From Desulfuromonadaceae bacterium (GTDB taxonomy: Bacteria > Desulfobacterota > Desulfuromonadia > Geobacterales > Pseudopelobacteraceae): 12,160 nucleotides of DNA. The stretch spans positions 1 through 12,160 of the forward strand of contig JAQUCQ010000061.1 of assembly GCA_028686145.1 (NCBI GenBank). The letters run 5' to 3'. The position numbers and the translations under genes were made by a program. Below, one piece after another: positions 1 through 7,513 of this stretch; the first letter of the stretch is position 1, and the number at the start of each line of letters is the position of its first letter. Under the pieces are notes generated by a model. That model was not told the origin of the DNA, made no database searches, and was given only the letters and a program-made list of their open reading frames with translations.

Positions 1-1053
1 ATGAGTCATCAATTTTACCGGTGTCGGATGGTCCGGCATACAAAGAATGACGTAATCATCAAATTTCTTAATTCCTTCCAAAACGCTTCCAACAACTTGG
101 CGGTCAAAATCCTCAATTGCCTGAAGCTTATGCTGCATATTGCCAGCATGAGAAGCTTCATCAGGCGCTTCAACATGAACATAGACAAAATCATGAGTAT
201 CGAGGGCATTTAAAGCCGCCTGGGCCTTGCCAAGATAGTTGGTGTCGATATAGCCGGTGGCTCCCTCAACATTGATTATGTCAAGACCGGCACAGATGCC
301 TATGCCCTTGATCAGATCAACGGCAGAAATTACCGCTCCGGTCAATCCAAATTTTTCCTGATAGGTTTCAATACGCGGCATCTTGCCATGTCCCCACAAC
401 CAAACAGAATTGGCGGGAAGTTGCCCCTGTTCCTTGCGCTGCACATTAACAGGATGGTTATGAAGAACCATCTGGGCATGATTCATAATATTAATGAGCA
501 TATCCGCCCCATCTCCACGCGGGAGGGAATCTATTATTGCCTTCCCGGTAATATCATGAGGCGGTGTAGAGTTCATAGTATCTTTGCCACCACGCCAAAC
601 CATCAGGTGCCGATATCCTACGCCAGGGTGGAATTCAATTTCAGAACTGCCAAGCTCCTTCTGAAGTGTTTCAACCAGCACATGAGACTCTTTAGTAGAG
701 ATATGTCCGGCAGAGAAGTTCTGCATATAGATTGAGCTACCCTGTGGCTTAAGCGTTACCAGATTCATTCGAAAAGCGACATCATCGGGACCGAGTGCAA
801 CACCCATGCTGATAGCCTCAAGCGGAGAACGCCCGGTATAGCACGTGCAAGGGTCGTAGCCGAACACAGACAGATTTGCCACGTCGCTGCCAGGGGGTAA
901 ACCATTTGGAACCGTGTGAGCAAGACCAACCTGACCATGCTGGGCCATAAAGTCCATATTGGGAGTTGCAGCGAACTGGAGTGGTGATTTATTACCAAGT
1001 TCGTTGTAAGCAATGTCTGACATACCATCGCCAAGCAGAATGATAACCTTCAT
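1..1053 (-). CDS. Cofactor-independent phosphoglycerate mutase / proposed homoserine kinase family (partial)
   Basis: Alkaline-phosphatase-superfamily phosphomutase of the archaeal-type (apgM-like) family, part of which is annotated in bacteria as a proposed homoserine kinase. The frame is open from an ATG at 1053 to the window edge: 351 residues, with the C-terminus (about 50 residues by family length) missing. Metal-site motif LGDGMSD lies at residues 7-13. PPGSDVANLSVFGYDP at about 53-68 carries the likely phosphorylated Ser56. The C-terminal metal motif DHPTP lies just before the edge, preceded by HVEAPDEASHAG. An AAAGG Shine-Dalgarno sits about 5 nt before the start. It follows the Cas6-like gene by 64 nt on the same strand. 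The family is clear. Whether the substrate is phosphoglycerate or homoserine cannot be told here; neighbouring threonine-pathway genes would decide and none is visible. Confidence 0.88.
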   Translation of the reverse strand, partial: MKVIILLGDGMSDIAYNELGNKSPLQFAATPNMDFMAQHGQVGLAHTVPNGLPPGSDVANLSVFGYDPCTCYTGRSPLEAISMGVALGPDDVAFRMNLVTLKPQGSSIYMQNFSAGHISTKESHVLVETLQKELGSSEIEFHPGVGYRHLMVWRGGKDTMNSTPPHDITGKAIIDSLPRGDGADMLINIMNHAQMVLHNHPVNVQRKEQGQLPANSVWLWGHGKMPRIETYQEKFGLTGAVISAVDLIKGIGICAGLDIINVEGATGYIDTNYLGKAQAALNALDTHDFVYVHVEAPDEASHAGNMQHKLQAIEDFDRQVVGSVLEGIKKFDDYVILCMPDHPTPVKLMTH

Positions 1054-1117
1054 ATAAACCTTTCAAGAAGAAATGAGCTTCTGTTGCCAGTATCTTAGTT
1101 TCCACACCTATCGTTTG

Positions 1118-2029
1118 TCAATCAATCACCTCAAGTTGATAATACCCTGAGCCAAAGGTGGCGCCTTTACCGGCATTAAAATAGCTTCCAAGAGTCAACA
1201 GAGAGAGCATCGGCTCGACAAGTCCGGCGCATTCGGCAGTACCGGCCAGTCCTGACCTGTTTAAACGTCTGGACCAAGAAGGTTGAGTATACTGTATTTT
1301 ATCGTCGAAAACAGCAACGTTTTGAGCGGATTCAGATAAAAATGCAAAATCAATATCCAGTTTTCCAGTACCGTAATATGCCCACAAAGAAGAACAGCGT
1401 CTCATTTGTGAACGCAAAAACATGCCAAAATCAAATCTGTGTGCAATTGAGCCATTGCTTAACAAGCGTAATGGCGATTTCAGGTTCAATCTTATAGAGT
1501 CTGAATGAACACTGTTCTGCAAAATATACTGTCCAGAAAGCAGGATGACGCTCTCGGGCAGTAATGCCGGCTGAGTAATCGCATGCCGGTCCCCTTGATA
1601 ATCGAGACTATAGTTACTCAGTATGAATTTTGCGGGGGACAGAACTGTTGAGGCACCTCCTTCAATCATACTAACGAGTGCTGCATGAAAGAATTCAATA
1701 TAATTAAGTGCACTGCCAACAATGACAAGACCAACAGTACAAGTTGATACGTTGCCATTTTTCCCGATTACATGCAATGAGAATGGCAATGAAGGTTTTT
1801 GATGTAGGCGGACAATTTCCGGATTGGACGACAAACCTTGATGAAATACTGTCCAGTATGGGCACTCAACGTGTAATCGGCACGTAGTGCATGATTCCGA
1901 TGTCATCAAACAGCATGATGTTTTAAACTTCGATTCAAAATTACGCAGTGCACTGTAAAGGGCAGCAGTCAATTGAGCCGGACTATCTGAAACTATCTCA
2001 CATTCAATGAGAACAAAATCTAAATCCAC
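1118..2029 (-). CDS. Stand-alone Cas6-like RAMP endoribonuclease
   Basis: A 303-aa protein resembling the Cas6 C-terminal-domain family (pre-crRNA processing RAMP). The C-terminal glycine-rich loop GKGATFGSG (residues 287-295) within LGSYFNAGKGATFGSGYYQL, preceded by GLAGTAECAG, is the family signature. A central LKSPLRLL (183-190) fits the second ferredoxin-like half. The N-terminus has a cysteine cluster, C39/C40, C47-x2-C50 and C56-P-Y, typical of a delta-proteobacterial subgroup and possibly binding a metal or cluster. The start is GTG at 2029 with GGAG about 10 nt upstream. That Shine-Dalgarno directly abuts the U-tract of the frdB terminator, so expression probably depends on readthrough or a promoter inside frdB. 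No other cas gene or repeat array lies in the window. Its RNA substrate is unknown, and catalytic residues cannot be assigned because Cas6 active sites are poorly conserved. Confidence 0.75.
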   Translation of the reverse strand: MDLDFVLIECEIVSDSPAQLTAALYSALRNFESKFKTSCCLMTSESCTTCRLHVECPYWTVFHQGLSSNPEIVRLHQKPSLPFSLHVIGKNGNVSTCTVGLVIVGSALNYIEFFHAALVSMIEGGASTVLSPAKFILSNYSLDYQGDRHAITQPALLPESVILLSGQYILQNSVHSDSIRLNLKSPLRLLSNGSIAHRFDFGMFLRSQMRRCSSLWAYYGTGKLDIDFAFLSESAQNVAVFDDKIQYTQPSWSRRLNRSGLAGTAECAGLVEPMLSLLTLGSYFNAGKGATFGSGYYQLEVID

Positions 2030-2042
2030 AGGATCTCAGCTC

Positions 2043-2078
2043 CAAAAAAGCGGGGCAGCCAAATAAATGGCCGCCCCG
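2043..2078 (-). terminator. Intrinsic terminator of the frdCAB operon
   Basis: Inverted repeat with arms 2051-2060 and 2069-2078: 10 bp, GC-rich, one mismatch (CGGGGCAGCC against GGCCGCCCCG), around an 8-nt loop. On the minus strand it is followed by GC and a run of six T (2044-2049). It lies 29 nt past the frdB stop and ends right where the Cas6-like gene's Shine-Dalgarno begins. Confidence 0.9.
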
Positions 2079-2107
2079 ACAGAACAATACCGAAAACAAA
2101 ATATAAA

Positions 2108-2866
2108 TCAGGCAAACTGTGCCTTAAGGAACTCACGATTCATCCTGGCGATGAACTTGACATTAATCCCTTTCGGACAGGCAGCCATACACTCATAGTG
2201 ATTAGTACAGTTGCCGAATCCGCATGCTGTCATGGCTTCAGTCATATTTTTAACACGTGAAACAGCTTCACCTTTACCTTGTGGCAACAGAGCCAATTGA
2301 GAAACTTTGGCACCAGTAAACAGCATGGCGGCACCGTTTGGACAACCCGCAACGCAAGCACCACAACCGATACATTCCGCTGCATCCATTGATTCATCAG
2401 CAACTGTTTTGGGAATCAAAATGGCATTACCGTCGGCGACACCACCGGTGTGGCAGGAAGTATAGCCACCAGCCTGGATAATCTTGTCCAGTGCGGAGCG
2501 ATCAACAATCAGGTCACAGACAATCGGGAATGCACGGGCACGCCACGGTTCAATATAGATCGTATCGCCATCCTTGAATTTTCGCATGTGCAACTGGCAG
2601 ACGGTTGTACGTTCCTGACCGCCGTGCGGTGCGCCATTGATAACCTGTGAACACATGCCGCAGATGCCTTCACGACAGTCATGGTCGAAAACGATCGGGT
2701 CTTTTCCGGCATGGATCAGATCTTCGTTAACGCAGTCAAGCATCTCAAGGAAGGAGTGGTGCTCGGTGATATTTTTTGCAGTATAGGTCTCGAATTTTCC
2801 GGGATCGTTGGCATTTTTTTGGCGCCACACGATCAGTGTCAATGTCATGGTCTTGTGATCGCTCAT
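2108..2866 (-). CDS. frdB: Fumarate reductase/succinate dehydrogenase iron-sulfur subunit
   Basis: A 252-aa electron-transfer subunit linking the flavoprotein to the membrane haem subunit, on the cytoplasmic face. The [2Fe-2S] ferredoxin-like domain has C64, C69, C72 and C90 (DCREGICGMC, then VCQLH). The [4Fe-4S] site is C165-x2-C168-x2-C171 followed by C175-P. The [3Fe-4S] region is ACGFGNC-x5-C-x3-CP at about 214-231. Length and motif order match the Geobacter/epsilon-proteobacterial type B enzymes. The ATG overlaps the frdA stop by one base (TAATG), with AAGGAG about 9 nt upstream, so translation is probably coupled to frdA. In Geobacter the homologous complex works in both directions, as succinate dehydrogenase and as fumarate reductase. 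The direction used here cannot be read from sequence. Confidence 0.96.
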   Translation of the reverse strand: MSDHKTMTLTLIVWRQKNANDPGKFETYTAKNITEHHSFLEMLDCVNEDLIHAGKDPIVFDHDCREGICGMCSQVINGAPHGGQERTTVCQLHMRKFKDGDTIYIEPWRARAFPIVCDLIVDRSALDKIIQAGGYTSCHTGGVADGNAILIPKTVADESMDAAECIGCGACVAGCPNGAAMLFTGAKVSQLALLPQGKGEAVSRVKNMTEAMTACGFGNCTNHYECMAACPKGINVKFIARMNREFLKAQFA

Positions 2867-4779
2867 TATTTGTAACTCCTTACGGCGAGATGTACATTGT
2901 CGAACTTCAACGGTTCTTTATGCAGTTCGGGAGTTTTGTTATCTCCCTTGTATTCCCATGCACCAACGTAACAGAAATTAACGTCGTCACGCTGTGCTTC
3001 ACCCTCATCCTGATATTCAGAACGGAAGTGACCACCGCAAGACTCATTGCGATGCAGGGCGTCGCGGCACATAAGTTCACTGAATTCAAGGAAGTCAGCA
3101 GTACGACCGGCATTTTCCAGCTGCTGGTTGAGCTCCGAACCGGAACCGGTAACCTTGACATTCTTCCAGAATTCTTCACGCAGTTCAGGTATCTTCTTAA
3201 GGTTAAGTTCAAGAGATTCCTTGGTACGGGCCATACCGCAGTTTTCCCACATCAACCCGCCAAGCTCCCGCATGAATTCAAATACAGTTTTCTTACCGTT
3301 AATGGAAAGATACTTATTCTGCTCAGCTTTGACATCTTCCGTCGACTTTTTGAATTCAGCGTGGTCTGTTTTGACCTGACCTGGTTTAACAGTTGCCAGA
3401 TATCCGCCAATTGTGTAGGGGATAACAAAGTAACCATCTGCCAGACCCTGCATGAGGGCAGAGGCACCGAGGCGGTTTGCGCCGTGAACCGAGAAGTTGG
3501 CTTCTCCCAGTACGAACAGACCGGGAATATTACTCATCAGGTTGTAATCGACCCACAGTCCACCCATTGAGTAGTGAGGTGCCGGATACATACGCATCGG
3601 ACGTTTGTAAGCGTCTTCATCGGTAATTTTTTCATACATTTCAAACAGGTTGCCATAGCGCTCTTTAATGGTGTCAGCACCGACACGTTTGATTGCCGAA
3701 GAGAAGTCAAGATAAACGCCACGCCCACCAGGACCTACGCCACGGCCGTCATCACATTGTTCTTTGGCAGCGCGCGAAGCAATGTCACGCGGAGCAAGGT
3801 TGCCAAATGAAGGATATTTGCGCTCAAGATAGTAATCACGATCTTCTTCAGGAATTTCATTAGGATGCTTGTTCAGATCTGCCTTATTCTTTGGTACCCA
3901 GCAACGACCATCATTACGCAGTGACTCAGACATCAGCGTTAGCTTCGACTGGTAGTCACCGGCCTGAGGAATACAGGTCGGGTGAATCTGGGTATAACAA
4001 GGATTGGCAAAGAAAGCGCCTTTTTTATGGGCCTTCCAGTTAGCAGTAACTGAACATCCCATTGCATTGGTGGAAAGGTAGAACACATTGACATAGCCAC
4101 CGGTAGCCAGGCAAACGGCATCAGCGGCATAACTTTCCATTTCACCGGTTATCAAATTGCGTACAGTGATACCGCGGGCAACGCCATCAACAACAACCAA
4201 GTCAAGCATTTCACGGCGGTCATACATCTTAACCGTACCAAGTTTGATCTGACGGGAAAGTGCAGAGTAGGCACCGAGCAGAAGCTGCTGGCCGGTCTGA
4301 CCACGCGCGAAGAAAGTTCGGGAAACTTGTGCACCGCCGAATGAGCGGTTATCAAGATAACCGGCATAATCACGGGCAAAGGGAACACCCTGCGCTACGC
4401 ACTGATCAATGATGTTGTTTGATACCTGTGCCAAGCGCCAGACGTCAGCTTCACGGGCGCGGAAGTCGCCACCCTTGATGGTGTCATAGAACAGGCGATA
4501 GATTGAATCGCCGTCATTAGGATAGTTTTTAGCAGCATTGATACCGCCCTGAGCGGCAATTGAATGAGCGCGGCGTGGGCTGTCCTGGTAGCAGAATGCC
4601 TGTACGTTGTAGCCAAGCTCTCCAAGAGAAGCAGCAGCAGCTCCTCCGGCCAGGCCGGTTCCGACAACAATAACGTTATACTTGCGTTTATTTGCGGGAT
4701 TGACCAGTTTCAAGTCGAAACGGTGTTTGTCCCAAGTTTGTTCGATAGGTCCAGTTGGACATTTTCCATCAAGTATCAC
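2866..4779 (-). CDS. frdA: Fumarate reductase/succinate dehydrogenase flavoprotein subunit
   Basis: A 637-aa catalytic subunit interconverting succinate and fumarate. The FAD-binding Rossmann motif VVGTGLAGGAAAASLGELG lies at about 38-56. RRAHSIAAQGG (69-79) contains His72, the expected covalent FAD attachment site. Active-site elements include THPT-like QIHPTC (264-269), LAPRDIASR with the catalytic-type Arg331, and PHYSMGG with His402. The C-terminal capping and helical region reaches SYK. The start is GTG at 4779 (a weak start codon) with AGGGGG about 5 nt upstream; this Shine-Dalgarno overlaps the frdC stop codon region, pointing to translational coupling. Length and motifs agree with the diheme-linked (type B) family. 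It is the middle gene of frdCAB. Confidence 0.97.
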   Translation of the reverse strand: MILDGKCPTGPIEQTWDKHRFDLKLVNPANKRKYNVIVVGTGLAGGAAAASLGELGYNVQAFCYQDSPRRAHSIAAQGGINAAKNYPNDGDSIYRLFYDTIKGGDFRAREADVWRLAQVSNNIIDQCVAQGVPFARDYAGYLDNRSFGGAQVSRTFFARGQTGQQLLLGAYSALSRQIKLGTVKMYDRREMLDLVVVDGVARGITVRNLITGEMESYAADAVCLATGGYVNVFYLSTNAMGCSVTANWKAHKKGAFFANPCYTQIHPTCIPQAGDYQSKLTLMSESLRNDGRCWVPKNKADLNKHPNEIPEEDRDYYLERKYPSFGNLAPRDIASRAAKEQCDDGRGVGPGGRGVYLDFSSAIKRVGADTIKERYGNLFEMYEKITDEDAYKRPMRMYPAPHYSMGGLWVDYNLMSNIPGLFVLGEANFSVHGANRLGASALMQGLADGYFVIPYTIGGYLATVKPGQVKTDHAEFKKSTEDVKAEQNKYLSINGKKTVFEFMRELGGLMWENCGMARTKESLELNLKKIPELREEFWKNVKVTGSGSELNQQLENAGRTADFLEFSELMCRDALHRNESCGGHFRSEYQDEGEAQRDDVNFCYVGAWEYKGDNKTPELHKEPLKFDNVHLAVRSYK

Positions 4780-4789
4780 AATAACCCCC

Positions 4790-5479
4790 TTAACCTTTCA
4801 GAATGCCGGCAAAAATTGTCAGCGGGATGGTAACATAGCCCAGGAATAGACCGAGAGCGACCAGAGTGCCGAGTCTAATAATAAGCGGCTGGCTCTTGTC
4901 GTTGCTCCAACCCATGGTTTGGAAAAAACTCTGAATGCCATGCGAAAGATGCAGGAACAGGGTAACCATTGCGCCAACATAGATAAATGACACAAAGAAG
5001 TTCTTAAAAGCAGCGACCACCATACCCTGTACATTCGGTACCATCTCACTGTGTAACGGCACCAGATTCTTCAACGCAGCAGTTTCAGGATTTATCACCT
5101 GAAAGGTGAACTGCAAAAGATGGTAAACTATGAAAATCGCGAGAAGTGACCCGGTCCAGATCATGTTTTCACTGGCGAAGGTTGCTTTTTGGGTAGACTT
5201 GACTGCGTACTGCTGAGGACGTCCGCCACGGTTTTCAATGGTTAACTGGATACCAAACCAGATATGCACACAGACAATTGCCAGCAGAATCAGACGAACG
5301 CCTATGATTATTGGCAGTGGTAAACTGTGGAGGTGTTCGGCATAGGCGTTGATACCACCATTGAGCCACCCGAAGATGGAGCTGTTACCGAGCAGATGTA
5401 CGACAACGAACAGAACCATAGCCTGGCCTGTGATCGCCATCAGGATCTTTCTGCCGATGGATGACGAGGTGAGTTGCAT
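4790..5479 (-). CDS. frdC: Fumarate reductase/succinate dehydrogenase cytochrome b subunit
   Basis: A 229-aa membrane anchor of the complex, family of the diheme cytochrome b558 (type B, Wolinella/Geobacter/Bacillus-like). Five hydrophobic segments are visible at about 13-32, 55-79, 107-128, 158-179 and 198-224. Histidines placed for two b haems are H28 (VVVHLLGN), H72 (CVHIWFG), H120 (VYHLLQF) and H177 or H180 (LHLSHG); the exact pairing is inferred from the family. It exchanges electrons with the menaquinone pool. The ATG at 5479 is preceded by AAGGAAGGA. It is the first large gene of the operon, 46 nt downstream of a small ORF with a strong ribosome binding site. Confidence 0.95.
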   Translation of the reverse strand: MQLTSSSIGRKILMAITGQAMVLFVVVHLLGNSSIFGWLNGGINAYAEHLHSLPLPIIIGVRLILLAIVCVHIWFGIQLTIENRGGRPQQYAVKSTQKATFASENMIWTGSLLAIFIVYHLLQFTFQVINPETAALKNLVPLHSEMVPNVQGMVVAAFKNFFVSFIYVGAMVTLFLHLSHGIQSFFQTMGWSNDKSQPLIIRLGTLVALGLFLGYVTIPLTIFAGILKG

Positions 5480-5525
5480 AGCATTCCTTCCTTTTAGATA
5501 GTGTTATACTTCACAATGTAAATGT

Positions 5526-5603
5526 TCATGATACGGCAAGGATTCTTGGTGTGCGTTGTACATCAGGGGGACCGCGCCAACAAAATCTGGAGACAACTTT
5601 CAT
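5526..5603 (-). CDS. Small ORF (25 aa) upstream of frdC, possible leader peptide
   Basis: An ATG at 5603 has an unusually good Shine-Dalgarno, AAGGAGG, 7 nt upstream. It opens a 25-codon frame ending in TGA at 5526-5528. The peptide starts MKVVSRFCWRGPPDVQRT and ends LAVS, is basic, and has no recognisable domain. It lies between a candidate promoter (5704-5732) and frdC, 46 nt before the frdC start, so it would sit in the frd transcript. The ribosome binding site is at least as strong as those of the frd genes. It could be a regulatory leader, a small membrane-independent protein, or chance. Translation is inferred from the initiation signal alone. Confidence 0.5.
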   Translation of the reverse strand: MKVVSRFCWRGPPDVQRTPRILAVS

Positions 5604-5866
5604 TCGTAAACCTCCTTGAGAGTGTTATCTGGATGCGTTAATCAAAGTTTGCGGCGCACTCCATAGTGGTACGATTGATACAACCGCGGTGATACTAAAC
5701 ATCGTTATAAGAAAATGCAACTCTTTTGTGTATACGAGTTGTATTTAAATGTGACTCAAGCTGCTATCCAACACACGCAAATTGCATTTTAATGTCTACT
5801 CTGATAGTAAGACATCACAGAATCAAATCCTGAACAGGTTTTCTGAATCAGAATTTTGGAGATATC
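5604..5866. other. Divergent intergenic region between frd and tgt
   Basis: Non-coding stretch between the divergent frd leader ORF and tgt. On the minus strand it holds the candidate frd promoter and a roughly 95-nt untranslated leader. On the plus strand the tgt promoter must lie here, but I found only weak matches (for example TTGCAT-N17-TAGTAA just before 5810). No clear operator repeats or hairpins were seen. Short AT-rich runs and one GTATAC palindrome are present. Confidence 0.5.
5704..5732 (-). promoter_or_regulatory. Candidate sigma70-type promoter for the frd operon
   Basis: On the minus strand TACACA (5732-5727) and TATAAC (5709-5704) are separated by 17 nt. The -35 matches 4/6 and the -10 5/6 of consensus. 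Transcription would start near 5697, giving a leader of about 95 nt before the small ORF at 5603 and about 218 nt before frdC. A second TATAAC (5508-5503) just ahead of frdC has no matching -35. Confidence 0.45.
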
Positions 5867-6982
5867 ATGAAATTCACGCTTTTAAAAAACGACCCTGGCA
5901 GTTCGGCACGCCTTGGAATAGTCAGTACTGCGCGCGGCGATATTCAGACCCCTATTTTTATGCCAGTGGCAACTCATGGCGCCATGAAGCCGCTCACTCC
6001 GGCGCAAATAAAGGAGACAGGTTCCCAGATTATCCTTTCCAATACATATCACTTGCATCTGCAACCGGGTGAAGGCCTGGTAAAAAAAGCTGGCGGCCTG
6101 CACAAGTTTATGGCGTGGGATAAGCCGATTCTGACCGACTCAGGGGGATTTCAGGTATTTTCTCTCCCCAATAAGCGCATCACTGAAGACGGGGTATTCT
6201 TCAAACATGAGATCACCGGAGCAGAGATATATCTCGACCCTGCCAGCGCAACCAGAATACAGCAGGACCTGGGTGCCGATATCATCATGGCCTTCGATGA
6301 ATGTATCCCCTACCCCTGTGACAGGTCATATGCTGAAAAATCAACCAAAAAGACCATCAGGTGGCTGAAAGAGTGCCAGAATGCCATGACCGACAACGGT
6401 CAGGCTCTGTTCGGCATCGTTCAAGGAAGTGTGTATGAAGATCTGAGGGAAATGTGTGCAAAAGAAATGTGCAAACTTGACCTGCCAGGCTACGCTATCG
6501 GAGGAGTCAGCGTTGGTGAAGGCTTGGAGCTATTGAAAAAGATTGTCGGGTTTACCACTCCACACCTACCAGAAAACAAGCCGCGCTATCTGATGGGCGT
6601 CGGACTGCCTGAGGATATCCTTGAAAGCGTTGAGCGCGGCATAGATATGTTTGACTGCGTCATTCCGACCCGTTATGCCAGAAGCGCCACACTTTTTACC
6701 CGCCGCGGCAGAATCCGCCTAACCAATAAAAACTATAAGCGTGATTTTTTCCCTATTGACCCAAGCTGCAGCTGTTATACCTGCCAGAATTTCAGCAGGG
6801 CCTATCTTCATCACCTCTTTATATCAAATGAAGTTCTGTCGGCGGTGCTGTCAGCTATCCACAATGTTCATTTTTATCTGGCAATGATGGCAGAGATAAG
6901 GCAGGCCATCAGTAACGGTAGATTCATGGAATATAAAAGCACATTTCTGGCCGAGTACCAGATGGGTGAAAAGCGGAAATAG
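5867..6982 (+). CDS. tgt: tRNA-guanine transglycosylase (queuine tRNA-ribosyltransferase)
   Basis: A 371-aa cytoplasmic enzyme that exchanges G34 for preQ1 in tRNAs with GUN anticodons (Asp, Asn, His, Tyr), a late step of queuosine synthesis. The TIM-barrel family motifs are complete: DSGGFQVFSL with catalytic Asp91, FDECIPYP (143-150), GGVSVGE (212-218), and the nucleophile Asp263 in MFDCVIPTR. The zinc site is C301-x-C303-x2-C306 with His332. The motif after the nucleophile reads TRYAR where E. coli has TRNAR, a small departure. The start ATG at 5867 has GGAG 6 nt upstream and gives the usual length. It ends only 3 nt from the convergent lipoprotein gene, with no terminator between. The usual partners queA, yajC and secD do not follow. 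Confidence 0.97.
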   Translation: MKFTLLKNDPGSSARLGIVSTARGDIQTPIFMPVATHGAMKPLTPAQIKETGSQIILSNTYHLHLQPGEGLVKKAGGLHKFMAWDKPILTDSGGFQVFSLPNKRITEDGVFFKHEITGAEIYLDPASATRIQQDLGADIIMAFDECIPYPCDRSYAEKSTKKTIRWLKECQNAMTDNGQALFGIVQGSVYEDLREMCAKEMCKLDLPGYAIGGVSVGEGLELLKKIVGFTTPHLPENKPRYLMGVGLPEDILESVERGIDMFDCVIPTRYARSATLFTRRGRIRLTNKNYKRDFFPIDPSCSCYTCQNFSRAYLHHLFISNEVLSAVLSAIHNVHFYLAMMAEIRQAISNGRFMEYKSTFLAEYQMGEKRK

Positions 6983-6985
6983 CCC

Positions 6986-7513
6986 TTATCTTCTGTTCTT
7001 CTGTTCCAGCTGCAAATCGAGCTGTTTCAGACGTTCGATACTCAAGCGAAGATCTTTATTGTCACGACTTAACGACAGGTTCTGGTTGCGCAGTTCCTTG
7101 AGCTCACGCTGTTTCATCCGCAACGTAAAAGCCTCTTGAAGGTACGCAGCTAGCGGTGCGGCCTGCCTGGCCCAGATACTGTGGGGGTATTCATTAATAA
7201 GCCTGTTAAGCAAAGCCCTGGCACGTGGCTCACCCTTACCATCACTGTCACGAAGGTTCAAGAGAGCAAGACGAAACAATGCTTCGTCTGTCACCCCTTT
7301 CAGAGGACGGGCATCAATGACACGCTCAAAAAGATCACGCGCGCCAGACTCATTGCCTGACAGCAAATAATGTAAACCACCCGCAAAATTGCGCTCCTCA
7401 CTATAGGCTACCCGCGGTGCAGGCGTAGTCATTTTTACGAATGTTCCACATCCGTTTGCCAGCAAGACGGGCACCAGCATCGCCACCATCATGGTGGACC
7501 GCGTAAACCTCAC
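6986..7513 (-). CDS. Small lipoprotein with TPR-like helices and C-terminal coiled coil
   Basis: A 175-aa predicted lipoprotein. A basic N-terminus and hydrophobic stretch (residues 7-19) lead to LLANGC, with Cys22 as the likely lipidated residue. Residues about 40-125 are helical and resemble TPR/outer-membrane assembly lipoprotein repeats (FAGGLHYLLSGNESGARDLF and a later ARALLNRLINEYPHS). Residues 128-175 form a charged coiled coil rich in Leu, Lys, Glu and Arg. The start overlaps the stop of the upstream GGDEF gene by 4 nt (ATGA), which indicates co-translation and a shared pathway. No enzymatic motif is visible. An envelope scaffold or partner of the GGDEF sensor is possible but inferred. 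The stop lies 3 nt from the tgt stop on the opposite strand. Confidence 0.75.
   Translation of the reverse strand: MRFTRSTMMVAMLVPVLLANGCGTFVKMTTPAPRVAYSEERNFAGGLHYLLSGNESGARDLFERVIDARPLKGVTDEALFRLALLNLRDSDGKGEPRARALLNRLINEYPHSIWARQAAPLAAYLQEAFTLRMKQRELKELRNQNLSLSRDNKDLRLSIERLKQLDLQLEQKNRR

Noticed and set aside
765..1034. Minus-strand 89-codon frame within the phosphomutase gene
   Set aside because: The correct frame, starting at 1053, carries all the family motifs. This one is an out-of-frame shadow.
2776..3570. Plus-strand open frame of 264 codons antisense to frdB/frdA
   Set aside because: It lies wholly opposite strongly conserved frd coding sequence and its translation resembles no protein. 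It is a shadow of codon bias.
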